From Deinococcus sp. Arct2-2 (lineage in GTDB: Bacteria > Deinococcota > Deinococci > Deinococcales > Deinococcaceae): a DNA stretch of 64,000 nt. Below the pieces are notes generated by a model. It had not been told where the DNA came from, searched no databases, and was given only the letters and a program-made list of their open reading frames with translations. The stretch's first letter is position 1, and every line of letters begins with the position of its first letter. Location of the stretch: assembly GCF_004801315.1 (NCBI RefSeq), contig NZ_SSNW01000003.1:1-64000 (forward strand). Reading direction: 5' to 3'. Positions 25,964 through 35,250 of the stretch are shown piece by piece. The position numbers and the translations under genes are program-made.

Positions 25964-27940
25964 ATGACCTCTAGATCTCCGACCAACACCCGCCCCGAAC
26001 CGTCCGTTTTTGCGACGGTCTTCGCCCAATTCAAAATCCCTTACGACGCGCTGGCCCAGTTGCCCGCCGAACAGCAACGCACGCTCGATATGGTTGCGGT
26101 GGGAGCCGATTGGATCAGCGATTCGGTGGGCGCACTGCTGTCGCCCGTTTTGCCACTGGCCGTGCCGGGCGCGGCTCCGTCCGGACGGCGAAACGCAGAG
26201 CAACTGGTGGAGTTTCCGTGGGCCGACCAAAGCACCCGCGCTGAAGCCGCTGCCATGGCACAGGTGCACCTGCTGGTCTGCGACGTGATCAGCGATTCTC
26301 CACGTGGGCCAGACGCCGTGCTGCGCTTTTCCGGGCATGTGGCCGACGAGCAGGGCGGGGCGTGGATCATGTTTGCCCCTGCACCGCGCCCACTGCTGCT
26401 GGCCGCCGAACTGTGTGCCCGCCAAAGCGTCCTGGGCAGCCTGACCAAAACGCGGGTGCTGGCTTACCGCGCCGTGCCCTTCTATGAGCATGTCCTGTCG
26501 CTGGAAGCCCTGCTGCGCTTCTTGCCCAAAAAACGGCAAGTGGCGTTGGTTAAAGACGTGCAGGTGTACGAACACCATCTGGAACGCCGGGGGGCAGACT
26601 TTTGGCACCACTGCCAATTGCGGGCCGCGCACAACGAATCCAGCGGGCCGGGGCAGCACACGCAACCGCTGGGCAGCAGCCTGATCAGCGAGTTGTTTTT
26701 GCACGCTCTGAGTGGCCCGTCTCTGCCTTACGCCCATCTGGACGGTCAGCCGCCGCCTCGCCCCAGCATGGACGCCCGCAACTTCCTGGAAGGATTGCTG
26801 CGGCCTCCGAAGCCCAAAGTGCCTGAGCCGACCAAGCCGGAACCAACCAAACCTGTCAGTCCCCACACAGGCGACGACACCACAGGCAGCGGCTCACCAG
26901 TTATTTTGCCCATCATCACGGAGCCTTCTCCCCCGCCTGCGCTCGCCCCACCGGCTGAAACGGAGCCGGAAATCAGAGTCGAGCCAGAACCGTTGAAACC
27001 ACTGCCAGTGAATCCACCGCCCACCCTGTGGGACAGCCTTCAGGGGCGGTTGGTCATCGACCGGGAAGTGCTGGATACGGCGCGGGTGGCCCTGAGTTTG
27101 GCCCGCCCCCTGCTGCTGGAAGGTGCGCCCGGCACAGGCAAAACGCTGCTGGCAACCTTGCTGGCCGAAGCCTTCTGCGGGCCGGGCAACTTTACGTTGG
27201 TCACAGCAGACGCCCGCTGGACAAGCAGTGACGTGTTGGGCGGCCTGAAAGTGGCTCCCGGCGACAGCCTGCGCTACCTGTTTCAACCGGGCAGCGTGAC
27301 GCGGGCAGCGCAGCGACACCACGACAGCATGCAGAATTCTGGGCGGCCCCACGCCCTGATCATCGACGAATTCAACCGTGCGCACCAAGACGAAGCGTTC
27401 GGGCGGCTGCTGACCCTGCTTGATCCCGAATACCGCAGCCGAATGCCGCTGGTGTCAGAGGCCGACGGCGCACCGGAAGCCGTGTATTTGCCGCTTGATT
27501 TTCTGTTGATCGCCACCATGAACGACGCCGATGTGGGCCGCCTGCACGAAATCGGCGCGGCCCTGACCCGGCGCTTCGTGACTTTGCCGCTCACGGTGCC
27601 GCGTGAGGAACGGGCCTTTTTGGAACAAACTCGCCCACAGGTGGACAAAGCCCGGCTGAACGCGCTGTACGCCTTCGTTGGCAGCGGCCAACCCTCCGAA
27701 GACCGCGCCGCCAAACGTCTCCGCGCTTACGTGACGGTCGGCACGCATTTTATGTGCGAGGCGCTGGCCCTCACCGGGGCGGGCCTGTCGTTGGATGACG
27801 CCCTAAAAACACTCACCTATCCGCATGTGGCGGGCCTGAGCCGCGACACCCTGACCGCGCTGCACCGCACGGCTCAGCAGGTGGAACTGCCGCATTTGGC
27901 AGCGCAACTCCAGACCGCAGGAGAAGCCGCGCCGTTTTAG
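25964..27940 (+). CDS. McrB/MoxR-type AAA+ ATPase with unknown N-terminal region
   Basis: A 658-residue protein. Residues 1-280 match no domain I recognise and may be the target-sensing part. A proline-rich linker follows (about 280-345). The AAA+ core has Walker A GAPGTGKT (about 387), Walker B LIIDEFNRA (about 465), the McrB-like M-N-x-x-D motif (TMNDAD, about 519) and arginine finger TRRF (about 536). In McrB the N-x-x-D element gives GTP preference; here it reads NDADVG rather than NTADRS. The gene follows the McrC-like nuclease with a 60-base gap and no separate promoter, in the reverse order to E. coli mcrBC. A MoxR-type chaperone role is the main alternative. Confidence 0.75.
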   Translation: MTSRSPTNTRPEPSVFATVFAQFKIPYDALAQLPAEQQRTLDMVAVGADWISDSVGALLSPVLPLAVPGAAPSGRRNAEQLVEFPWADQSTRAEAAAMAQVHLLVCDVISDSPRGPDAVLRFSGHVADEQGGAWIMFAPAPRPLLLAAELCARQSVLGSLTKTRVLAYRAVPFYEHVLSLEALLRFLPKKRQVALVKDVQVYEHHLERRGADFWHHCQLRAAHNESSGPGQHTQPLGSSLISELFLHALSGPSLPYAHLDGQPPPRPSMDARNFLEGLLRPPKPKVPEPTKPEPTKPVSPHTGDDTTGSGSPVILPIITEPSPPPALAPPAETEPEIRVEPEPLKPLPVNPPPTLWDSLQGRLVIDREVLDTARVALSLARPLLLEGAPGTGKTLLATLLAEAFCGPGNFTLVTADARWTSSDVLGGLKVAPGDSLRYLFQPGSVTRAAQRHHDSMQNSGRPHALIIDEFNRAHQDEAFGRLLTLLDPEYRSRMPLVSEADGAPEAVYLPLDFLLIATMNDADVGRLHEIGAALTRRFVTLPLTVPREERAFLEQTRPQVDKARLNALYAFVGSGQPSEDRAAKRLRAYVTVGTHFMCEALALTGAGLSLDDALKTLTYPHVAGLSRDTLTALHRTAQQVELPHLAAQLQTAGEAAPF

Positions 27941-28155
27941 AACCTTTGTCGTTGTTGACTGAACGGAGTGAGGTTCGGGGAGCAGTTGGGCACCATGTGA
28001 GCGTCAGCAGTCTTTGTTTTGACGCTGTCATTTCGGCCCATGCTCTAAACACCGCGCCTTGTCAGAGCGAATTCAGCGTAGCTCAGAACAGCCCTGAGAA
28101 TTCTACCAGCCGCTTGCTCATCCCATCTTTTGGCGGGCCAGCAACCAAAATGCTT

Positions 28156-28161
28156 TAAGCT
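28156..28161 (+). promoter_or_regulatory. Leaderless -10 box (TAAGCT) of the antiporter gene
   Basis: TAAGCT ends six bases before the ATG at 28168, and no ribosome-binding site is present, so the mRNA probably begins at or near the start codon. Confidence 0.5.
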
Positions 28162-28167
28162 CCCCGA

Positions 28168-29316
<1,149 letters not shown>

Positions 29317-29391
29317 TCTGGGGTTGTCGGAAAGTCTCTGACCACTCAAATAGATCGCTGTTGATCGCCACTGACTGACCCAGCCTGCCCC

Positions 29392-29444
29392 GCCGCTCAA
29401 TCTTGGCCCCACGCCCTTCGGCTGGGTGTGCAAGATTGAGCGGC
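29392..29444. terminator. Long perfect inverted repeat between cax and aldo/keto reductase
   Basis: GCCGCTCAATCTTG (29392-29405) and its exact complement (29431-29444) form a 14-bp stem with a 25-nt loop. No strong T-run follows, so it may be a terminator or an mRNA-stabilising hairpin. Confidence 0.55.
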
Positions 29445-29494
29445 ACCTGTTTGGCCCTCTCAATACGCCACCCTTTTCTATCCAGGAGTTCCCG

Positions 29495-30496
29495 ATGACC
29501 CTCCCCGTGTACCAAGCCGCGCCGCAACGCTACGATTCCATGACCTATCAGCGCACCGGGCGCAGCGGCCTCCAGCTTCCGGCCATTTCGCTGGGGCTGT
29601 GGCACAACTTCGGCGGTGCAGACCGCCTCGAAACCGCCCGCACTATTTTGCACCGGGCCTTCGATCTGGGCGTCACCCACTTTGATCTAGCCAACAATTA
29701 CGGGCCACCTGCGGGCAGCGCCGAAAGCACTTTTGGACAGGTGTTGGCGCAGGATTTGCTCCCCTACCGCGATGAATTGATCATTTCCAGCAAGGCGGGC
29801 TATGACATGTGGGCCGGGCCGTATGGCAACTGGGGATCACGCAAGTATCTGGTGTCCAGCCTCGACCAAAGCCTGAAACGGATGGGGCTGGAGTACGTCG
29901 ACATTTTTTATCACCACCGCCCCGACCCCGAAACGCCGCTGGAAGAAACGATGGGCGCACTCGATTACATCGTCAGAAGTGGACGGGCGCTGTACGTGGG
30001 CCTCAGCAACTATTCGCCGGAAGGCACGCGGGAGGCCGCCAGAATCCTGCGCGAACTGGGTACGCCCTGCCTGATCCATCAGCCCAAATACAGCATGTTG
30101 GAGCGTGGCCCGGAAGCTGGCCTGCTGGACGTGCTGCGCGAAGAGGGCATCGGCAGCATCGTGTTCAGTCCACTGGCGCAGGGGCTTTTGACCGACAAAT
30201 ACATGCACGGCATTCCCAGCGACTCCCGCGCCGTCACATCGGGCCGGTTTCTGCGCCCCGAACATGTGACCGACGCTGTGCTGGAGCGCACCCGCCAACT
30301 GAACGCCGTAGCCGCCGAACGTGGGCAAACGCTGGCGCAACTGGCATTGGTCTGGGTGCTGCGCCACACGGAAGTGACCTCGGCCTTGATTGGGGCCAGC
30401 AGGCCAGAGCAGGTAGATGACGCAGTCAGCGCACTGGGCAACCGCGACCTGAGTGCCGAGGAATTGGCCCAGATCGAAACGATTTTGGGCGCGTAA
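29495..30496 (+). CDS. Aldo/keto reductase (YghZ/AKR14-like)
   Basis: A 333-residue TIM-barrel NADPH-dependent reductase. The catalytic tetrad is visible: Asp and Tyr in THFDLANNYG, Lys in IISSKAGYD and His in FYHHRPD. The close resemblance in pattern (LGLWHNFG, GSSRKYLV-like GSRKYLVSSLDQSLKRM) is to E. coli YghZ, which reduces L-glyceraldehyde-3-phosphate and methylglyoxal; the true substrate here is unknown. AGGAG lies nine bases before the ATG at 29495. Confidence 0.9.
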   Translation: MTLPVYQAAPQRYDSMTYQRTGRSGLQLPAISLGLWHNFGGADRLETARTILHRAFDLGVTHFDLANNYGPPAGSAESTFGQVLAQDLLPYRDELIISSKAGYDMWAGPYGNWGSRKYLVSSLDQSLKRMGLEYVDIFYHHRPDPETPLEETMGALDYIVRSGRALYVGLSNYSPEGTREAARILRELGTPCLIHQPKYSMLERGPEAGLLDVLREEGIGSIVFSPLAQGLLTDKYMHGIPSDSRAVTSGRFLRPEHVTDAVLERTRQLNAVAAERGQTLAQLALVWVLRHTEVTSALIGASRPEQVDDAVSALGNRDLSAEELAQIETILGA

Positions 30497-30639
30497 CGCC
30501 TTCTCTTTCACTTTGGCAAAGCATCAGCCGACGCCTTGCCGCGCTTTTGGCGTCCTCCCCCACCAATACGCGCCCTGACCCCCCCCAAAATCTCTAGCCA
30601 AATGCAGAGAAACTCGTCCCATCGGCGGTGTGAGACGCG

Positions 30640-30645
30640 TAAGGT
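30640..30645 (+). promoter_or_regulatory. Leaderless -10 box (TAAGGT)
   Basis: TAAGGT ends six bases before the ATG at 30652, with no convincing ribosome-binding site between. Confidence 0.45.
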
Positions 30646-30651
30646 GTAGAG

Positions 30652-31155
30652 ATGCTGGTGTCCCTGATCATCGTCGCCGTGCTCGTCGGCTTGGTGTTGC
30701 TGGCGCGGTTTGTTGCCCGCCAGCGAAAGTCTGATCCTCGCTCTGCGCGTACTCCTGTCGTCAAAACGCCCCCCACCGTCCAATCTGGTGTGAGGGTCGT
30801 TCCCAAACCTCCCGTTCAGGCCGTCGTTCCCGACTTCCGCACTCCGCCCGGCACGGCAGACCTGGACGATGTAGATGCGTTGCGCCCAGAAATAGATGCT
30901 TCGGCCCTCGCCTCTACCCGCTTGGCCGTGACGCAAGCTGTCCCCGATGGCGTGCTGGCCGACGCCCTCTTAGATGCCACACCCGCACAACTTCAGCACC
31001 TCTTTGCCGCCGTTCCCGACGACGTGTTGGCCGACGCTCTGGGCGGTCAACAGGCTACCCAACAGCCCCTCAAAGCTGCTGACCTCGCGCAACTTAAAGG
31101 CATCGGTGACGCCGTAGACGAGCTTGATTTCTGGAACCTGTCCGATAAGTCTTGA
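30652..31155 (+). CDS. Small membrane-anchored protein of unknown function
   Basis: A 167-residue protein I do not recognise. Residues 2-20 form one membrane helix followed by RQRKS, so the body should lie in the cytoplasm. A proline/valine-rich stretch (about 25-65) leads to an alpha-helical acidic tail that holds an internal repeat, AVPDGVLADALL and AVPDDVLADALG, about 27 residues apart. It stands alone between the aldo/keto reductase and the partition region, with a leaderless-type promoter of its own. Confidence 0.7.
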   Translation: MLVSLIIVAVLVGLVLLARFVARQRKSDPRSARTPVVKTPPTVQSGVRVVPKPPVQAVVPDFRTPPGTADLDDVDALRPEIDASALASTRLAVTQAVPDGVLADALLDATPAQLQHLFAAVPDDVLADALGGQQATQQPLKAADLAQLKGIGDAVDELDFWNLSDKS

Positions 31156-31445
31156 ATGGGGATCGCCATGGTTCAAACCTATCTGGCAAGTAAGCCAGTA
31201 GCTATGATTCGCACTATTCGAAAGCTTCGTACAAATCAGTAAGCTAGTTTGCAGGCTTTGCGAGACTGGTGGCGCGGCAAAATTTTTCGGTTGTCAGCAA
31301 TTCTCAAGGCTCATCGTCATCTAAGCCCATAGAAGCGCAAGCTCCTCCCCAGAAAAATGAGGAGGAGCCTCCATACTTTAGACTTTGGAGAGAGACGGGT
31401 TTTCATGCATCCGGCCTGCGCGCTGTTTTGATAGAGCAATCAGCC
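31156..31445. other. Intergenic region left of the IS element
   Basis: A hairpin with stem GCTCCTCC (31341-31348) and GGAGGAGC (31361-31368) is the only structure seen. A 61-codon open frame (31269-31454) ends in the IS junction and has no recognisable features. This stretch is more AT-rich than its neighbours. Confidence 0.35.
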
Positions 31446-31453
31446 TTGAATTA
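31446..31453. repeat. Left 8-bp target-site duplication (TTGAATTA)
   Basis: TTGAATTA abuts the left inverted repeat and recurs at 32503-32510 next to the right one. It is the left half of the parS-like palindrome. Confidence 0.9.
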
Positions 31454-32502
31454 ACGTGAGTTCGGGTTAAGCCGATTGGCGTAATATCGCTTTTCATTAC
31501 GCTCAAAGACGAAAAATTGGCAAGAGTTGAGGCTCACTGAGATGATTGGTTTGCACACCTACTCAGGAGCCACTATGACCATACTTGAATTGTGTTGCGA
31601 CGTCGACGACTTCTGCCAAGCTCTCCCACCAGTTCAAGTGTCGCTCACCAGACCTGCTCTCCCGGAGCAGGCCCTGTACGCCCGCCCGATCCGCAATCGT
31701 CCCACTGGACTCCATCTCAGCGAAATCATGACAATCCTCATCGCCTTCCATCAGTTGAGCTATCGCCAGTTCAAGGCGTACTACACGACAGACATCCTGC
31801 AACATGGACAAATAGACTTTCCAAAAGCGCCGACCTATGCTCGTTTCGTGGAGTTGATGCCACGGGCACTGCTGCATCTGGTGATGTATCTCTATCGCAG
31901 CTTCGGTGCGTGTCCCGGGATTTCTTTCGTTGACTCCACCACGTTGGAAGTCTGTCAGCTCAAGCGGATGAACACCCATCGGGTGTTCAAAGAGGACGCC
32001 GCCTGAGGCAAGACCTCCATGGGCTGGTTCTACGGCTTCAAGCTGCACTTGATCTGCAGCGACACGGGTGAGCTGCTCTGGGTGGGCCTCACACCAGGCA
32101 ATGGAGATGATCGCGTCGCTCTGCGCGAGTGTTGCCAACACGACCTGTTTTCCCTGTTTGGGAAGCTGTTCGCAGATCGCGGGTCTATCTCCCAGGCACT
32201 GGTCACCGAACTCTTGACTGAGCACCAGGTGGCGTTACACACCCGGCTCCGCAAGAACATGAAGTGCGCTGTCCCCGTCCTGAGCGAAGACGCTCTCTTC
32301 CTCAGGAAGAGAGCCATTATCGAGTCCGTCATTGATCAACTGAAAAACATCAGTCAGATCGAGCCTTCCCGTCACCGCAGCCCCGTCAATTTCATGATCA
32401 ACCTTGTGTGTGGACTGATTGCCTATTCCCGTCAGCCCAAGAAGCCCTCGCTCATCCCGCAAGCAGGCCCCTTGAAGCTCGTGGCTTAACCCGAACTCAC
32501 GT
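31454..32502 (+). mobile_element. IS982-family insertion sequence, 1049 bp, complete ends
   Basis: Perfect 20-bp terminal inverted repeats (ACGTGAGTTCGGGTTAAGCC at 31454-31473 and its complement at 32483-32502) are flanked by an 8-bp duplication, TTGAATTA. Length, one transposase gene and the DDE signature fit IS982. The ends are intact, so it could still be mobilised in trans, although its own transposase gene is broken. Confidence 0.93.
31575..32489 (+). pseudogene. IS982-family transposase interrupted by one in-frame stop
   Basis: Read through one stop, this is a 304-codon DDE transposase: Asp in SFVDSTTLEVC, Asp in LFADRGSIS and Glu in AIIESVIDQLKN. Both halves lie in the same frame. Codon 144 (32004-32006) is TGA in the run A-stop-G-K-T-S-M-G-W, where IS982 proteins have R-G-K-S-S-M-G-W; CGA to TGA is a one-base change. 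AGGAG lies upstream of the ATG. The break separates the first catalytic Asp from the other two, so no active enzyme is expected unless the stop is read through. Confidence 0.9.
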
Positions 32503-32520
32503 TTGAATTACGTAATTCAA
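32503..32520. other. parS: Putative parS site 1 (18-bp palindrome)
   Basis: TTGAATTACGTAATTCAA is a perfect palindrome. It lies 29 bases downstream of the parB stop and touches the IS right end. Two more copies flank the parA promoter. Specific repeated palindromes around parAB are the hallmark of ParB-binding centromeres; direct binding is inferred. Confidence 0.75.
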
Positions 32521-32548
32521 GATCACCCCGGAGATTGGCGCAGATGCA

Positions 32549-33460
32549 TCACTTCAAAAGATCATTCAATTCTTGCATCAGTTTCAAGGCATGCAGGCGA
32601 CGAGGTTCGGTGAGTTTGGAGAGCCGCCGAACCGAAATATTTTTCTTAAGTTGCTCCAGCACCGGCTCAGTGTGAAGTTCGGGCTTCAATTGGGCAATGG
32701 CGATTCTGAGATCGGCGTGGGTCAACTCCTCCCCCAGCACCCGATTCAGCAACTCGGCATGGTGGCGCTGCGGGGCACGGGAAATCAGCACGGCTTTGCT
32801 GTAGTCGAGGCGGCCCGATTGAACTGCGCCGATGAGGGTCACAGGCAATTGAAGGGCAGGCAGACCGTTGGTGACAAAGGAAGTCCACTGTTCGCGGCCC
32901 AGTTGGGAAAAGAGCTGCTCCATCAGTTCCACCTGTTCGGGGGCGCTGCCCGGATCACTGCGAAGTTGTTTGAGGAGCATGATTGCGGCGTCGATGCTTA
33001 CGCCGAAGCGGTGGGCCACCAGCTTCAACTTAGAGGTCACTTCGTCGAAGCGGTTCAAGTCTTCGCGTTGCAAATTTTCGACTGCCGAAATGATATCTAC
33101 TTCTTCAGGCGACAAGCTACGAATGAGGACAGGCACACTGGTCAAACCTGCCTGCTGCGCCGCGCGCCACCGACGTTCGCCATACACGATTTCATACTGC
33201 CCGTTCTCCACCAGGCGAACCATGAGCGGTTGCAATACGCCCTGCTGCCGAATGCTTTCTGACAACTGCTGTAACGAATCTGGATCGAAAAAGCGGCGAG
33301 GCTGGCGTGGATTGGGCTGAAGCGAATGAATTGGCAAGCTTTGCGCCGACTCTGCCGAGGTTGGCTGTTCGGCAGTTGAGCCTGAAAACTGTAGGGAGCG
33401 GTTTAGCAGATTGCCCAACCCCGCACCCGATCCCTTGGACTGAAACCGATTTTTAGTCAT
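32549..33460 (-). CDS. parB: ParB chromosome/plasmid partition protein
   Basis: A 303-residue ParB. After a variable N-terminus (1-45) comes the ParB/Srx CTP-binding domain with the box GERRWRAA (94-101) and VENLQREDLNRFDE, then a helix-turn-helix region (about 140-165) and a C-terminal helical dimerisation tail. ParB binds parS, spreads as a CTP-dependent clamp and stimulates ParA. ATG 33460 overlaps the parA stop (ATGA), which fixes the start and shows the two are one operon. The PLM-V-R-x-x-x-NGQYEIVYGERR arrangement is the same as in chromosomal ParB proteins. Confidence 0.93.
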   Translation of the reverse strand: MTKNRFQSKGSGAGLGNLLNRSLQFSGSTAEQPTSAESAQSLPIHSLQPNPRQPRRFFDPDSLQQLSESIRQQGVLQPLMVRLVENGQYEIVYGERRWRAAQQAGLTSVPVLIRSLSPEEVDIISAVENLQREDLNRFDEVTSKLKLVAHRFGVSIDAAIMLLKQLRSDPGSAPEQVELMEQLFSQLGREQWTSFVTNGLPALQLPVTLIGAVQSGRLDYSKAVLISRAPQRHHAELLNRVLGEELTHADLRIAIAQLKPELHTEPVLEQLKKNISVRRLSKLTEPRRLHALKLMQELNDLLK

Positions 33461-34227
33461 GCTTCTTCCCCAAACGCCTCTTTGATCTCGTTCCAAATTT
33501 CGGTGAACTGGGCAAGTTCTGTGGGGCACTGTCCAAAGACCTTCTCGTAGGCACTCAGCGATTTGACGACGGTACTCAGGCGGGGATGTGCGTTGAGGGC
33601 ATCGTTGGCCTCATGCGCCATCGCTTTTCGGGCATCGAACCGGTTGAGCACAATGGCATAACTGAAATCTTCTAACGCAGCCCCCAAATCGGTCAACAGT
33701 TCAAGGGTAGTTGCCAAGCGGTCCACGTCCATCCCGGTAGGCAGCACGGGCACCAAGACGACATCGGCAACAGTGGCTGCACTTTTCAAGATTTCGCGGT
33801 TGTTGGGCGGCGTATCAATAATGACGGTGTGACCCGCTTTGGCAAGGTCGCGTGCCTGCCGCATCAGCGTATTGCGCTCGGCGGGAATGACACGGAAGGG
33901 CAACTCGATTCCATCGGCCTGTGCGTGCTGTTGCCAGCGAAAAGCACTGACTTCTTCATCGGCATCCAACACCACCACTTGGTCTTGCTCTAGCGCAATA
34001 GCGGCCGCTAAATGCATGGTCAGGGTGGTTTTACCCACACCACCTTTCAAACTGGTGAGCGCCACAATACGCGGCGTTTGCACAGGGAGTGAGGGCGTCG
34101 GCACGAGCGGTGCCACTGCCTGCCCATGCTTGGTCATCACGAGAGGTTGCCCAGTATGTTCTACTTCCCGAATTCGCTCTGGCAGCTCTTCGAGGAGTGC
34201 CCGAATACCCACGGTTTTTCGGCTCAT
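33457..34227 (-). CDS. parA: ParA partition ATPase with an N-terminal Phd/YefM-like domain
   Basis: A 256-residue ParA. Residues 53-256 are the ATPase: deviant Walker A KGGVGKTT (61-68), Walker A' VVVLDAD (84-90) and Walker B VIIDTPP (135-141). Residues 4-43 do not look like the helix-turn-helix found in large plasmid ParAs; the run of VGIRALLEELPERI, then EVEHTGQPLVMTKHGQAVAPLVP, follows the Phd/YefM antitoxin pattern (residues about 5-43). Such a domain could bind DNA and autoregulate the operon (inference). ATG 34227 is chosen because -10 TACACT ends six bases upstream. It overlaps parB by four bases. Confidence 0.9.
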   Translation of the reverse strand: MSRKTVGIRALLEELPERIREVEHTGQPLVMTKHGQAVAPLVPTPSLPVQTPRIVALTSLKGGVGKTTLTMHLAAAIALEQDQVVVLDADEEVSAFRWQQHAQADGIELPFRVIPAERNTLMRQARDLAKAGHTVIIDTPPNNREILKSAATVADVVLVPVLPTGMDVDRLATTLELLTDLGAALEDFSYAIVLNRFDARKAMAHEANDALNAHPRLSTVVKSLSAYEKVFGQCPTELAQFTEIWNEIKEAFGEEA

Positions 34228-34233
34228 AGACAG

Positions 34234-34262
34234 AGTGTACACAGCGGGGCCAAAAATCCCAA
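34234..34262 (-). promoter_or_regulatory. parAB promoter, leaderless type
   Basis: On the minus strand, -35 TTGGGA (34257-34262) and -10 TACACT (34234-34239) are 17 bases apart, and the -10 ends six bases before the parA ATG. A parS-like palindrome begins four bases upstream of the -35, so ParB or the ParA N-terminal domain could repress here. Confidence 0.65.
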
Positions 34263-34266
34263 GCTC

Positions 34267-34282
34267 TGAATTACGTAATTCA
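34267..34282. other. parS: Putative parS site 2 (16-bp core palindrome)
   Basis: TGAATTACGTAATTCA matches the 18-bp consensus except for the outermost left base (C). It sits just upstream of the parA promoter. Confidence 0.7.
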
Positions 34283-34364
34283 AGACTCGGCGCGAGGGGG
34301 CCGGAAACCAAGTACCCAACCAAAACCCTCCAAACCCAACGACAATCACCAACGCTTCGGCGCT

Positions 34365-34382
34365 TTGAATTACGTAATTCAA
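34365..34382. other. parS: Putative parS site 3 (18-bp palindrome)
   Basis: An exact copy of TTGAATTACGTAATTCAA, 98 bases from site 2 and upstream of the photolyase genes. Confidence 0.75.
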
Positions 34383-34476
34383 GAGTTGACCTGCCTCACT
34401 CGCCGCACCTGAATTGGGCCACATACCCTGCCCATTCTTACAAAGCAGCCTCGCTCGGGCCGCCACACTAGATGCC

Positions 34477-35250
34477 ATGACCTCAATTCCCAACAACCTG
34501 ACCGACGAACAAATCCCCAAAGAGTTGGCTCAGGCGCTGGCCGGACTGTACAGCGGGGCGGCTCGGTTGCCTGCCCGTGTGGGAGGTAGAACGGCTGGGT
34601 TGGCAGCCTTGCGAGCCTACAACCCCAAAGATTACGCGGCCCGAAATCACTTGCTGGCTCCTATCTCCCGGCTGTCGATGTACTTGCGTCACGGTATGCT
34701 GTCGCCCAGAGAAGTGGCCGACCACATTCGTGCCCGTGCGAGAGGCACAGACCGCGAAGAAGGGCTAAGGCAACTGGCATGGCGCGAGTTCTTTTGGCTG
34801 GTGCTGAAGCAAAAGGGCCGTGCCGTCTTGGAGAACTTGGAAGAACCCAAGTACCGCGCCGATTGGTCAGCCGAATTGCCGGGCGATATACGGGACGCGA
34901 AAACCGGGTTGCCCTGTGCCGACGATTGGATTACGCATCTGAAAGAAGACGGATACATGCACAACCACGAGCGCATGTGGTTCGCGGCCTACCTGATTCA
35001 CTGGAGGCGGGTGCATTGGAAAGCGGGCTACGACTTCTTCCGGGAGCATTTGTTGGACGGCGATTTGGCGAGTAACGCCCTGAGTTGGCAGTGGGTGGCC
35101 AGTACGTTTAGCGGCAAGCCCTACATCATGAATCAGGCCAACATCGAAAAATACTCAGCGGGCAAGTGGTGTGAGGGCTGCACCGCCGATTGCCCCTTCA
35201 TGGGCAGCTATGAGCAGCTGCAAGAAAAGCTGTTTGGATGGCGGGCGTGA
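34477..35250 (+). CDS. FAD-binding half of a split DNA photolyase/cryptochrome
   Basis: A 257-residue protein that matches the C-terminal FAD domain of photolyases: LAWREFFWLVL, MHNHERMWFAAYLIHW, and DGDLASNALSWQWVASTFSGKPYIMNQANIEKYS, which contains the flavin- and lesion-facing helices. It lacks the usual N-terminal alpha/beta antenna domain, which is encoded by the next gene, overlapping by 13 bases. Four cysteines (one in GLPCADD, three in WCEGCTADCPF) could hold a metal or iron-sulfur cluster as in FeS-type photolyases; this is inference. It probably repairs UV damage or senses light. Confidence 0.82.
   Translation: MTSIPNNLTDEQIPKELAQALAGLYSGAARLPARVGGRTAGLAALRAYNPKDYAARNHLLAPISRLSMYLRHGMLSPREVADHIRARARGTDREEGLRQLAWREFFWLVLKQKGRAVLENLEEPKYRADWSAELPGDIRDAKTGLPCADDWITHLKEDGYMHNHERMWFAAYLIHWRRVHWKAGYDFFREHLLDGDLASNALSWQWVASTFSGKPYIMNQANIEKYSAGKWCEGCTADCPFMGSYEQLQEKLFGWRA

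Noticed and set aside
25964..27940. Reading the ATPase as a MoxR chaperone for the VWA protein at 39340
   Set aside because: The two are 11 kb apart on opposite strands, and the ATPase is directly paired with a nuclease gene and carries the McrB-like N-x-x-D motif.
31269..31454. A 61-codon open frame left of the IS element
   Set aside because: It starts with GTG, has no ribosome-binding site, ends in the target-site duplication and shows no known motif.
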